A stretch of DNA of 64,000 bases from Lyngbya aestuarii BL J (GTDB lineage Bacteria; Cyanobacteriota; Cyanobacteriia; Cyanobacteriales; Microcoleaceae). The position numbers and the translations under genes are program-made. Under the pieces are notes generated by a model that had not been told where the DNA came from, did no database searches, and saw nothing but the letters and a program-made list of their open reading frames with translations. The stretch spans positions 45,237 to 109,236 of the forward strand of contig NZ_AUZM01000015.1 in the NCBI RefSeq assembly GCF_000478195.2. The letters are read 5' to 3'. Shown here piece by piece: positions 18,182 through 26,981 of the stretch. Numbering within the stretch: the first letter of the stretch is position 1; every line of letters starts with the position of its first letter.

Positions 18182-18688
18182 AACGTTAAATTCCTCGAAG
18201 GTGAATAAAGGCTTCTCCGCAGAAAATTCTCCGGGGGTTGGCTCTGTTTATAACGGAAAACTGTTCAACAGAACTTTGAAGGCTCTCTATTCAAGAATAA
18301 GCGATTAAAACTTAGATATCAACGTGGGAATTACCTAACTTTGCAAATGGTATAATTGCTAAAACATAGATGATTCTCAGTAAATTTACGGAGGTAATAT
18401 TTCAAACGATGATCGGCTGTAATTTTCAGCAAGTTGTTAAATAAATAATCCTAAAAAACCATCTAAAATTCAGGCAATTAACCTAAATAATCAGCGAGCG
18501 CCTACTCACTCTTACCTCTACCTTTAGTCAGTTTTAACTGACTTGATTTATTAGACCGGGAATTAATTCTCTGGCGGAGTGATTGACTATTTATTAGTTC
18601 AGATGAATTGCTCGTTACCAAGCTGTGTTACTGTTAGGAGGATCGAAACACCTTCTTTAACTATTTTTTCAGGACAGCATCAAAATCA
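18182..18688. other. Gene-free 507-bp region between divergent genes
   Basis: No gene seen on either strand. It holds a hairpin-forming sequence AGTCAGTTTTAACTGACT (18526-18543), the second copy of the 64-bp repeat (18553-18616), and, further right, a GGAGG-like stretch near 18637. Promoters for the GTPase (minus) and desaturase (plus) must lie here. Confidence 0.6.
18553..18616. repeat. Repeat copy B (64 bp)
   Basis: This is an ungapped relative (about 84 percent by hand count) of 15772-15835, sharing the uninterrupted blocks GGGAATTAATTC, GAGTGATTGACTATT and AATTGCTCGTT. It lies upstream of the GTPase gene in the same orientation as copy A at its other end. Because copy A includes the 3' end of that gene, copy B may be the remnant of a former tandem GTPase gene, or both may be copies of a mobile small repeat. 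Confidence 0.7.
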
Positions 18689-19585
18689 ATGAGACAGTAT
18701 TCTCCACTCACAATTGTTCTTTATATCATCGGTCCCGTGCTGATTATCTTTAGCCATATCGGATCGTTACTCCTTCTGATCACTGGCTTATCGTGGGGGG
18801 CTTTTTTATGGGTGATATTGCTATATCTAATCCGTATGTTGGCCACGACAGGTATTTATCATCGACTACTCACCCACAAAAGCTATCAGGCGCCTATTCT
18901 AGTTCTTTGGGTGGGAAGTATTATCGCAGCATCAGCAGGACAAATGGGGCCAAGTTGGTGGAAAGCCCATCACATGACTCATCATCAATATGTTGAGCAA
19001 GATCTTGATCCCCATTCCCCCTATACACCCATGCAGGGAATTCGAGGATTTTTTTGGTCCCAAGGCGGTTGGCTATTATCTTCCAACTTTTTTCCAGCCA
19101 AACTACCCGCTGATGTTGAGAATGATCGGTTTTTAAAATTAATTGATCGTTTGCATTTTATCCCGGTAATAGCATTGGGGGCGATTTCCTATTTTATAGG
19201 CGGTTTGGAATACTTGGGGGCATTTTTTCTCAGCACAACTCTATTGTTTCATGGCGTACAAACGGTTAATTCTCTTGCCCATATTTTCGGAACACAACCA
19301 TTTATTACAAACGATTTGAGTCGAAATAATGGGTTTGTTGCCTTGATCACACTGGGAGAAGGTTGGCATAATCTCCATCATGCTTTTCAATCCTCAAGTC
19401 GGCATGGTATTACAATTCGTTCTGGACAGGTTGTTTATCTTCCCGATGTCACCTTTAGCTTCATTAAAATGCTTGAGTTCCTAAAGTTAGCATCCAAGCT
19501 TAAACTCCCGACTGAAAGCCGTTTGTTAGCCGCTTGTAAAGAGCAGAACTTTGAACATTCAACCTCGAAAGTCTCAGCTCAATAA
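18689..19585 (+). CDS. Membrane fatty-acid desaturase (DesC/delta-9-like)
   Basis: A 298-residue integral membrane enzyme with the three histidine boxes of acyl-lipid/acyl-CoA desaturases: HRLLTH (58-63), HMTHH (95-99) and HNLHH (227-231), plus the conserved NSLAHIFG (H198), and four hydrophobic stretches in the expected order. It should introduce a double bond, probably delta-9, into acyl chains of membrane lipids using a di-iron centre and ferredoxin. Cyanobacteria often carry several; the exact position specificity cannot be read. The long leader upstream leaves room for regulation such as cold induction, but nothing specific is visible. Confidence 0.9.
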   Translation: MRQYSPLTIVLYIIGPVLIIFSHIGSLLLLITGLSWGAFLWVILLYLIRMLATTGIYHRLLTHKSYQAPILVLWVGSIIAASAGQMGPSWWKAHHMTHHQYVEQDLDPHSPYTPMQGIRGFFWSQGGWLLSSNFFPAKLPADVENDRFLKLIDRLHFIPVIALGAISYFIGGLEYLGAFFLSTTLLFHGVQTVNSLAHIFGTQPFITNDLSRNNGFVALITLGEGWHNLHHAFQSSSRHGITIRSGQVVYLPDVTFSFIKMLEFLKLASKLKLPTESRLLAACKEQNFEHSTSKVSAQ

Positions 19586-19682
19586 GTCGTTAAACACCCG
19601 TACAATAGACAGAATTTACATTCAGGAATTTTAGCTTAAAATAAAGATCAATTGTATTTTTAAATTCCTTGATGTCAAACCG

Positions 19683-21080
19683 ATGGATCAAAAAACTGTT
19701 CAACTTCCACCTCTGGCTAACCGTTGTGCGGGTGTATTATTAACAGCAGCAAGCGGCGATAGTTTGGGTTGGATGACCGAGTTTTTGCGAACACCCGATG
19801 AAGTTCTACACAAATTTGGTTTAGAACATTTGAGTGAATTTCTTCCCTGGAAAAAACAAGTCGGGGGACGTTTTCAAGGCTATGAAGATTATATCGAAGC
19901 GGGGGAATATTCCGATGATACTCAGTTAACGCTGTGTGTGGCGGCTTGTATTCGGGCGGATGGGGGTTTTGATATCGAAAGGTTTTGTCAGTCGGAGTTT
20001 CCTCTGTGGTTAGACTACGCCAGAGGTGCCGGGGGAACGGTGAAAGAAGCCGCCCGCAAAATTCAACGTCAGTCGGCGAGTTGGAATAGTAATTTTTTTA
20101 CTCGTCGCACAAAAAAGGGTACACTCGACTATCGAGATGGCGGTGCAAATGGGGCGGCGATGCGAATTGCTCCTCATGTATTAGCAAATGTGGGACGATG
20201 GGAACAGATAGAGGCGGATATTTGGCGGAATTCGATTATCAGTCATGGACATCCAAGAGCAATTATCGGGGCGTTGTTGTATGGTTATGCCTTATTTCTG
20301 TTAATAAATCAAGATCAGATTCCTTCTGGGCGAGAGTTGATTGAACAGTTGGGAAATTGGGTAAAAGCGTTACAAATTCCGAAAATAGAAGGGTTACAGT
20401 CTTGGTTATTTCTGTGGAATAAACACCGAACTCAACCGTTTAACGAAGTCTTTGAAAATACTCAAGCCGAAGCAGTCGAACAGTTACGTTTAATTTGGGT
20501 GGCGTTACGAGATAATCATTCACCCAAAACCCTATTAGAACAGTTGGGTTGTTTTACTTCTGAAAGCAGATGTTCAGGTTTAGGAACGGTGTTAGCAGGA
20601 ATTTATTTGTTTGCTCGTCAACCCGAAAATACCCAAGATAATCTGATTTTAGCAGCTAATTTTATTGGAAGTGATACTGATTCAATTGCGGCGTTTGTGG
20701 GTAGTTTAGGGGGTGCAGTTTGGGGAATAGACGCGATTACAGAAAGTTGGCGACAGCAGCTTCAAGATGCTCCTTTTTTACAACATTTAGGTGAACAATT
20801 AGCCGCCATTTCTCAGAGAAAAGCACCCAGAATTAATATTCATCCGGGTATTGCCAATATCAACTTAGGAGATTGTTTACAGCGTTCTCAAATCGTCTCG
20901 CAAATGCGGGTTGCTCATCGGTGTTTGGGAGTGGGAACTGTCGAGTCCGTCGAACAAAAAGCATTAAAAACTCGGGATAAAACAGTAACTTTAGCTGAAA
21001 TTGAGTTTGACTGTGGACAACGCTGTAAGTTTGCTTTTCGCACCGATAAAAAGATTCCGTTTTTATACACAATCAAATAG
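19683..21080 (+). CDS. ADP-ribosylglycohydrolase family protein
   Basis: A 465-residue protein of the DraG/ARH fold. Metal-binding motifs are YSDDTQ (S77-D78-D79-T80) and GSDTDSIAAF near residue 330, with GDSLG near 25 and DGGANGAAMRIAPH near 156 completing the active site. Members remove ADP-ribose from arginine or other residues or hydrolyse related ADP-ribosyl compounds. Residues after about 375 form an extension ending in a small beta-rich segment. No ADP-ribosyltransferase gene is visible in the window, so the substrate is unknown. It ends 7 bases from the convergent wzc-like gene. Confidence 0.88.
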   Translation: MDQKTVQLPPLANRCAGVLLTAASGDSLGWMTEFLRTPDEVLHKFGLEHLSEFLPWKKQVGGRFQGYEDYIEAGEYSDDTQLTLCVAACIRADGGFDIERFCQSEFPLWLDYARGAGGTVKEAARKIQRQSASWNSNFFTRRTKKGTLDYRDGGANGAAMRIAPHVLANVGRWEQIEADIWRNSIISHGHPRAIIGALLYGYALFLLINQDQIPSGRELIEQLGNWVKALQIPKIEGLQSWLFLWNKHRTQPFNEVFENTQAEAVEQLRLIWVALRDNHSPKTLLEQLGCFTSESRCSGLGTVLAGIYLFARQPENTQDNLILAANFIGSDTDSIAAFVGSLGGAVWGIDAITESWRQQLQDAPFLQHLGEQLAAISQRKAPRINIHPGIANINLGDCLQRSQIVSQMRVAHRCLGVGTVESVEQKALKTRDKTVTLAEIEFDCGQRCKFAFRTDKKIPFLYTIK

Positions 21081-21087
21081 AGAAATA

Positions 21088-23313
21088 TTACCGTTTAACC
21101 TTTGGGGGTAACTGCGCCACAGGGTAAGATTGAGCAGGAAGTGTTCGTTGTGATGTTGTCGAATGTATAGGGATTAAATTCTCCTCTATCGGTTCTTCAA
21201 ACCACTCAACCTCAATATCTGCTCCATTAATAATTGCACCTAATAAACGAGGACGGTATTTGGTGGAATCTTCATCCTCATCAATTTCGGTTAACTCCTC
21301 TGCAAATTCTCCCAGCTGACCCGAAAGTGTATAGGAAGGACGAGCCACTAATACCATACCATCCGTTGATGGTTCTAGGGTCAACGCATCATTATTGGCA
21401 CTCAAAGAAGGAACATCAATAATCACCATATCAAAGCGATAACGAACTTCATTGAGTAAGCGTTTCATCTCGCTCGATTCTAACACGGTTGCCGCTTGTC
21501 GAACTGGCCCAGGACTGGGAATGACATACAAATTCTCCACATCAGGAACCAAACGAATACAATTATTTGCATCTCCGTAGTAGTGTAAAGGTTCCGTTCC
21601 ACTTAAAGGTTCAGGTGCCAACTTTAATGATTCTACCCGAGACGGCGATCGCAAATCTCCTTCAATTAACAACGTTCGTTTTCCTGCTCTTGCGGTGGCA
21701 ATGGCTAAATTATAAGCACAAAACGTTTTTCCTTCCAATTCACCTGCACTGGTAATTAATACTACTCTAGCCGGTTTTTCTCCACTGCGTTGTAAATTGC
21801 TCCGTACTTTTTCATAGTATTCTAAATAGGGAGAATGAGGTTTTAGTAATAAAGGCATCTCCTGAAAAGATTCTTCAAAGAACATCACATTCGGTAATAA
21901 ACCCAACAACGGCACCTCTCGTTCTTGCAATGCTCCTTTGATTTCTTCCCAAGTATAGAACTTGCCACTGAGCATTCCCAATACAAAAATTAACACCGCG
22001 CCCCCTAAAACACCCGCTAGTCCACCTCCGGCTAAAATCAGAGCCATACTAATTGCTTCTGGAATTTCGACATCGGATGCGTAGCCTTCTTGAGCCACTT
22101 TCAAACTACTCACCGTTTCCGCTTCTGCGGCTTGAGAGTCTACTAACTGAGCTTTCATCTTATCGTACAAGGCTCTTTTGTAGGCGAGTTCTTGTTCAAG
22201 TCGTTGTTTTTCTAACTGTTTGTTGGGAAGGGTTCGGTAAGTTTCTCGCAAATCTACTTCAATTTTTTTGAGATTTTCTAATTGTTGTTGTAAGGTTTCT
22301 TTTTGAGTTTGTAAGGTCATCAAATTTTGAGCCAATTGTTGACGAGCCGGATCGAGAGAAGAATCAACCCGAATTTGATTAGCTTGTCTTAAAGGTGCTG
22401 CAATTCCATCTCCTCCTAAAACTTCCGATGCTCGTGCTTGTAATTGTCGTTCTGCGGCTTGTTTTTGTTTAATTAGAGCGGCGACTTGAGGATGTTCGTC
22501 TCGATAATCTTGACGTAAAAGAGCAAGCTGAGACTCAATTTGATAGAGTTGAACTCGTAACTGAGCAATAATCGGATCAGCTGTTAGGGCTTGAGAAACA
22601 TAAGCTTGATCCGCATTTAATCCGAGTCTAGACTGCAAACTTTGGATTTGTGCCGTCAAAGTATCGAGTTGAATTTGTGTATTTTGCTGTTGTTTTTGAT
22701 TCCCCACAATAGCTTCCGGCAAAACCCCACTTTCTATCGCCAGTAAGGTGGCTCCTTCGCGTTTATCATATTCTTCTAATGCTTTTTCAGCTTGTCTGAG
22801 TTCTTGCTCGACTGGCTCTAAACGAGTGGTCACTGTATCAATAATATCTCGCAGTTGTTGAGTATTGATCAAGCGACTTTGTTCGACCATTTCCTTCATC
22901 ATCACATTGACAATTTCGACGGCTCGTTCACGACTGGGATCAGAAAATCTAACTTGAATATAACTGGGTTGATTGTCCTCTGCTTCTTTAACCGTTACTT
23001 TCAAGTTATCCTTAAGTTCTTTGGGAGTCACCGCCACCTTTGTCATCACACTTTCAATCACACGAGGTTGAAGTAACATTCCCTCATTGAGTTGCTGTCC
23101 TCTTTCACGAATACTTTGACCCGTTTCTGAAAACAGGACAGGGGGATTTTGATACGTTAAAATTCCGCTTGCTGTATAAGGGGGAGTCTCTGGCGGTTCT
23201 AAAATCATTGCCACCGCTCCCGAAACGCCTAAAGCCAGCATAAAAGTGGAAAGTCCTGCCCATTTATACTGTTCAAAAGCGATCAGATATCGTTTAACAA
23301 TAGGTAAAGTCAT
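21088..23313 (-). CDS. Wzc-like polysaccharide copolymerase / BY-kinase-like ATPase (set 1)
   Basis: A 741-residue inner-membrane protein. Two membrane helices (about 17-37 and 430-450) flank a long periplasmic coiled-coil region (about 130-400), the layout of chain-length determinants (Wzz/Wzc). The cytoplasmic domain has a Walker A variant (AGELEGKT, about 520), Walker A' LLIEGDLR with Glu replacing the usual first Asp, and Walker B VIIDVPS. The C-terminus has almost no tyrosines, so a BY-kinase autophosphorylation cluster is absent. It should set chain length and couple to the outer-membrane exporter encoded directly upstream. Substitutions in the ATPase motifs raise doubt about kinase activity. 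Confidence 0.88.
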   Translation of the reverse strand: MTLPIVKRYLIAFEQYKWAGLSTFMLALGVSGAVAMILEPPETPPYTASGILTYQNPPVLFSETGQSIRERGQQLNEGMLLQPRVIESVMTKVAVTPKELKDNLKVTVKEAEDNQPSYIQVRFSDPSRERAVEIVNVMMKEMVEQSRLINTQQLRDIIDTVTTRLEPVEQELRQAEKALEEYDKREGATLLAIESGVLPEAIVGNQKQQQNTQIQLDTLTAQIQSLQSRLGLNADQAYVSQALTADPIIAQLRVQLYQIESQLALLRQDYRDEHPQVAALIKQKQAAERQLQARASEVLGGDGIAAPLRQANQIRVDSSLDPARQQLAQNLMTLQTQKETLQQQLENLKKIEVDLRETYRTLPNKQLEKQRLEQELAYKRALYDKMKAQLVDSQAAEAETVSSLKVAQEGYASDVEIPEAISMALILAGGGLAGVLGGAVLIFVLGMLSGKFYTWEEIKGALQEREVPLLGLLPNVMFFEESFQEMPLLLKPHSPYLEYYEKVRSNLQRSGEKPARVVLITSAGELEGKTFCAYNLAIATARAGKRTLLIEGDLRSPSRVESLKLAPEPLSGTEPLHYYGDANNCIRLVPDVENLYVIPSPGPVRQAATVLESSEMKRLLNEVRYRFDMVIIDVPSLSANNDALTLEPSTDGMVLVARPSYTLSGQLGEFAEELTEIDEDEDSTKYRPRLLGAIINGADIEVEWFEEPIEENLIPIHSTTSQRTLPAQSYPVAQLPPKVKR

Positions 23314-23388
23314 AAGTCAGTTTATACTTCAAAAGGGTTAAAATAATTTTCTCAAATAGAGGTCAATCAAGACCATTTCCCACACCCC

Positions 23389-25020
23389 TTATCGACGGCG
23401 ATTACCACCATTATTCGGCCCAAATAGATCCTCAGCGGCATTACTAATCTCTCTAAAAAAGAGTAGAAACCCGAGAATATCCCGAAAGGGTTGAGTAAAG
23501 CTATTGAGAAAATAACTCAAATCTGCCGAGAAATTGCGATCAATCACAATCACATCTTCATCTTGCAATAAAATATTATCACTGGGATTACCTTGTAACA
23601 CTTCTCTACCATTGAGAGTCCGAGTAATCGCCTTTCCTTGTGTGGGGTCAAACCGAATTAAAGTGATTTCATCTAACTTCGCCGTTGCTAAAGGAACATT
23701 ATTCAAAATATCGACAAAGGTGCTGCCATTGGGTAAATTCACCGAACCCACAGCACCGCCCGCATTGCTGAGAATTCGCACCGTAATCTGTTGATTAACC
23801 AATGTAGAATTTGCTACTAAAGTCCGATCATACTCTTCTTCCTCCTGAAGTGACAATTTCGGTACAATCACCGAGTCCCCATTCGATAAAGCGACATTAG
23901 GTAAAGCGGTTGCCTCACTTAAGGGAGAATACAGATCAACCCGGTCTTGAATCACTCGGCCATCAATGGTCACGCGACAAACGACCACTGATCGCAAATC
24001 AGCCGTTAAGGTGGCGCCACCTGCTGCTAAAATCGCCGCTGAAACCCGTCCCAACCCCGCAGGTAAGGTATAAAAACCAGGTTGTACCACTTCTCCGACA
24101 ATGGTGACTTCTACGGGTATAGGTGCAGCAGCTAAACTATAAGACTCAACAATATCCCGTTCTGGGCCTTGGGTCGGCAGCGTTTCTTGGGTGGGAACGT
24201 AGATAATATCTCGGTCTTCTAAACGAATATCGGGGGGGGCTAAACCCGCCAGTAAGGGCGTTAATAAGTCCACTTCTGCGGCAATGGTGCGACCATCGGG
24301 TAAATTTCGCCGAAGTTGAACTGAACGCAAGTCTGCATTGGAACGAGTCCCTCCTGCGGTGGATAGCGCAACTACGAGTTCTGCCGTTCCCAGGGGATAA
24401 AAACCCGGTCTAGCCACTTGTCCGGTTACAGTCACTTGTACGGGACGCTGTACCAACAGAGAGACATTAACTTGAGGATTTTTGACATACTGATTTAGGC
24501 GAGTTTGAATTTCTCGTTCAATTTCCTGTAAAAATAATCCCTCTAGTCTGACGGTTCCAATTAATGGGATAATCGTTGTTCCCTCCGGGCCAACCACTGC
24601 ATTGGGTATACTCAACTCTGCTGAACGCAAACCGTTCACAAAAATATCAATAAAGATTTGATCTCCTGGCCCTAAACGATAACGTTCAATCTGATTTTCA
24701 TTGGCCCGTTCAAAATAGGAAATATCTACCGGAATTAAATTGGGTTCGAGGGTTCGTTCGACAGGTAAGCTTCCCGGTTGCTGAAAGAGTCGTAAAATTT
24801 CGGGGGTATCTTGGGGTTGTACCTGTTCTAACAGTTCGATTTTGCGATCCACAAATGCCTGTGGTAAAACACATTGATCAGGGATTTCCTGGGCTTGGGT
24901 TTGGCGAACAAAAACGAAGCTATTGATCGACCCCATCACTACGGTTAATCCTAGAGTCCAACTTCCAGCGTAAAGACTCGCGACTGAGACGGAGATTAAT
25001 CGATGAATAGAATTAACCAT
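23389..25020 (-). CDS. Wza-like polysaccharide export protein with SLBB domains (set 1)
   Basis: A 543-residue protein with an N-terminal hydrophobic signal (about 10-35), a Poly_export domain (YRLGPGDQIFIDIFVNG, about 118-190) and repeated SLBB domains (VTVTGQVARPGFYPLG, EVTIVGEVVQPGFYTLP and a third near 430-500). The family forms the periplasmic/outer-membrane channel for exopolysaccharide. It is 75 bases upstream of the wzc-like gene and 80 bases downstream of the exosortase-associated gene, forming one minus-strand unit. No lipobox is obvious. Confidence 0.9.
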   Translation of the reverse strand: MVNSIHRLISVSVASLYAGSWTLGLTVVMGSINSFVFVRQTQAQEIPDQCVLPQAFVDRKIELLEQVQPQDTPEILRLFQQPGSLPVERTLEPNLIPVDISYFERANENQIERYRLGPGDQIFIDIFVNGLRSAELSIPNAVVGPEGTTIIPLIGTVRLEGLFLQEIEREIQTRLNQYVKNPQVNVSLLVQRPVQVTVTGQVARPGFYPLGTAELVVALSTAGGTRSNADLRSVQLRRNLPDGRTIAAEVDLLTPLLAGLAPPDIRLEDRDIIYVPTQETLPTQGPERDIVESYSLAAAPIPVEVTIVGEVVQPGFYTLPAGLGRVSAAILAAGGATLTADLRSVVVCRVTIDGRVIQDRVDLYSPLSEATALPNVALSNGDSVIVPKLSLQEEEEYDRTLVANSTLVNQQITVRILSNAGGAVGSVNLPNGSTFVDILNNVPLATAKLDEITLIRFDPTQGKAITRTLNGREVLQGNPSDNILLQDEDVIVIDRNFSADLSYFLNSFTQPFRDILGFLLFFREISNAAEDLFGPNNGGNRRR

Positions 25021-25032
25021 AGGGCATTTTTA

Positions 25033-25063
25033 CAGTTAACAGTGATCAGTTAACAGTGATCAG
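25033..25063. repeat. Two tandem 14-bp units
   Basis: CAGTTAACAGTGAT is repeated exactly twice (25033-25046 and 25047-25060) and followed by CAG. It lies in the 80-base gap between the exosortase-associated gene and the wza-like gene. GTTAAC and TGATCA within it are palindromic, so it could bind a regulator or be a replication-slippage product. Confidence 0.85.
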
Positions 25064-25100
25064 TTTCTCTGATAATTCTGAACTTCTGAACTCCTAATTT

Positions 25101-25895
25101 TCAGTTTTTTTCGCTATCGTTTAGAGTGAAAGCTTCTGCGATCAGTTCCGCTTGAATGCTTTGACTCAGAGAACGACTGAAATCCTCTACTTCTCCTATA
25201 TTACCTAATGGTTCAATCGGAATTAACACGTTAACGGCGACCCAAGGCGCTCGTTGCTGAGACAGTTGAGCCAAACGATCGGCCATAAACCAATGACTTG
25301 CGGCTGGACTCCCCCCATCAGGCCAAGCATACCACTGCGTCACTGCATAGGTTTGTTTTAAACGCTGTTTTTGGTAGAAGTCACAGAGTTGATCGGAGGT
25401 ACAATCTTTCCATAATAAACTTAATAATGGATTGACAGCCTGTGTCCAACTGCGAAAAAATTGAGTGGTAAATTTTGTTGAGGACAATCCATTTTCTGAC
25501 GGTTCAACCGTTAAGCGCAGACGACGATGAGAATCGGTTTTCCACTGTTGAAATCCGTTGATATCCATCCATTCAATTTGCGGTCTATCTTTATAATACT
25601 TCTGCACCAGCATTAATAAAATTGCGGTTTGATTATTCTGTTCGACTGTTTGAATTAACCACTCTTGACCCCGAATTTTCATCAGTTTGTGTTCTAGGGT
25701 TGTCCATCCCGCTAAATCTAATCCCTGTTTCCGAACCTGTTGGAGTTGCGCTAGGGTTTGTAATTGCGGTTGATCAGCCCAAGTCCATTTTCCGGTGAAA
25801 TAACCCGGAATTGCGGCAAAGATTAATAGCAACAACATCAACCCTAAAGCGGTAATTTTAGCCCATTGGGGCGGAAGTTTGGCTTGTGCAACCAT
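25101..25895 (-). CDS. Cyanoexosortase A system-associated protein
   Basis: A 264-residue protein with one N-terminal membrane helix (about 13-33) and a periplasmic domain of the EpsI/exosortase-associated kind (GWTTLEHKLMKIRGQEWLIQ, then LLMLVQKYYKDRPQIEWMD and AVTQWYAWPDGGSPAASHW). In other bacteria such proteins accompany exosortases in extracellular polysaccharide loci. The placement immediately downstream of an exosortase gene (63 bases) supports this more than the sequence alone. Molecular function is unknown. Confidence 0.75.
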   Translation of the reverse strand: MVAQAKLPPQWAKITALGLMLLLLIFAAIPGYFTGKWTWADQPQLQTLAQLQQVRKQGLDLAGWTTLEHKLMKIRGQEWLIQTVEQNNQTAILLMLVQKYYKDRPQIEWMDINGFQQWKTDSHRRLRLTVEPSENGLSSTKFTTQFFRSWTQAVNPLLSLLWKDCTSDQLCDFYQKQRLKQTYAVTQWYAWPDGGSPAASHWFMADRLAQLSQQRAPWVAVNVLIPIEPLGNIGEVEDFSRSLSQSIQAELIAEAFTLNDSEKN

Positions 25896-25958
25896 GGGGT
25901 TTTCTCTCCTCTGATTTTTTGGATAGTCTGGAGATTATTCTAAATCTTTACTAACAGT

Positions 25959-26843
25959 TTAATGCGTCTGGGCTTGGGGTTCGTTTGCAGTATTGTTTTG
26001 TATCCAATTAATTAAAACCACCAACAAACCTAACATTAACGCCGAATAAAGATCGCCCCCCCAACTATCATGGAGCCAGTGAAATAATCCATCTTGACCT
26101 GTACCATGAAAGAGAGTCAGCAGAGTATTTCTAATAATATTGGCAACAACACTAATTGTGGCTGCACTCAACAGAAATAAAATACTTTTTGTCCGATCCG
26201 AAGCGATACCCGTCCAATATAAAAGCATTAACCCGACATATAAACTGGTAAACAGCATCTTCAGTCCAGCACAATGGGGAGCGACTTCAACAATTTGTCC
26301 ATTAACAAATAGATAAACTTGTTCAACCGTTACATTCAGATTAAACTGTACCAAAATAAATCCGGCAACGCTGGCAATAAATTTTTGTAAAGGAAACGCC
26401 AACGGTTCAATTAAATAGGGTAAATGAGTCGGAGTCGCCAACGCCACAAAAATTAACGGCCATTTTTGCACTCTTAAACCCGGAATTCCTTTTAACCACA
26501 AACACAGTCCCGCTAACACAATAGGAAACGAAAGATTCACCAAGTCTGATAAACCCGATCCATAGCATAATCCCCCAATCAGAAGCAAAATCGCACCCGC
26601 AGGATGGCTAATATTCGGAAGTTGACTCCACTGCGATCGCAATGTCCAAGTAATATAAGCCGCAAACGGTAAACCAATCAAACCATGACTAAAATATTCA
26701 TGTTCGATGCTGATACTTTTTTCTAGCCAACCATCATACCAATACATTAATAAAGGAGCATACAACAGCCCCAAAGCCACCACCAAAGCGGCATTCAACA
26801 GATATCGCTCAATAGCAATCGGAATTTTACGTTCAATGTGCAT
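25959..26843 (-). CDS. Cyanoexosortase (exosortase A type)
   Basis: A 294-residue polytopic membrane protein with about eight hydrophobic segments. The catalytic set expected for exosortases is visible: C191 in APHCAGLK, R238 in NIIRN and H258 in HDSWGGDLYS. Exosortases are thought to cleave PEP-CTERM C-terminal sorting signals and transfer the substrate protein to a cell-surface polymer. The neighbours (associated protein, Wza-like, Wzc-like) match that pathway. A decayed PEP-CTERM C-terminus lies about 5 kb away at 32 kb, but no intact substrate is encoded in the window. Confidence 0.88.
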   Translation of the reverse strand: MHIERKIPIAIERYLLNAALVVALGLLYAPLLMYWYDGWLEKSISIEHEYFSHGLIGLPFAAYITWTLRSQWSQLPNISHPAGAILLLIGGLCYGSGLSDLVNLSFPIVLAGLCLWLKGIPGLRVQKWPLIFVALATPTHLPYLIEPLAFPLQKFIASVAGFILVQFNLNVTVEQVYLFVNGQIVEVAPHCAGLKMLFTSLYVGLMLLYWTGIASDRTKSILFLLSAATISVVANIIRNTLLTLFHGTGQDGLFHWLHDSWGGDLYSALMLGLLVVLINWIQNNTANEPQAQTH

Positions 26844-26981
26844 TGTTCTTACTCAGCCTGTATTCAATGAGTCCCGATCAAAAGTTTTCCCAAAAGGCAA
26901 CAGAATTGATCATTCTACATTCAGAAATTGAGTTCCACCCCCTCCACTCCCCATCTTCTTAAAAAAACAGTTCTCTATTTA

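Noticed and set aside
19683..21080. DraG-type control of nitrogenase
   Set aside because: The glycohydrolase fold is shared with DraG, but no nif or draT gene is in view, so I did not assign a role in nitrogen fixation.
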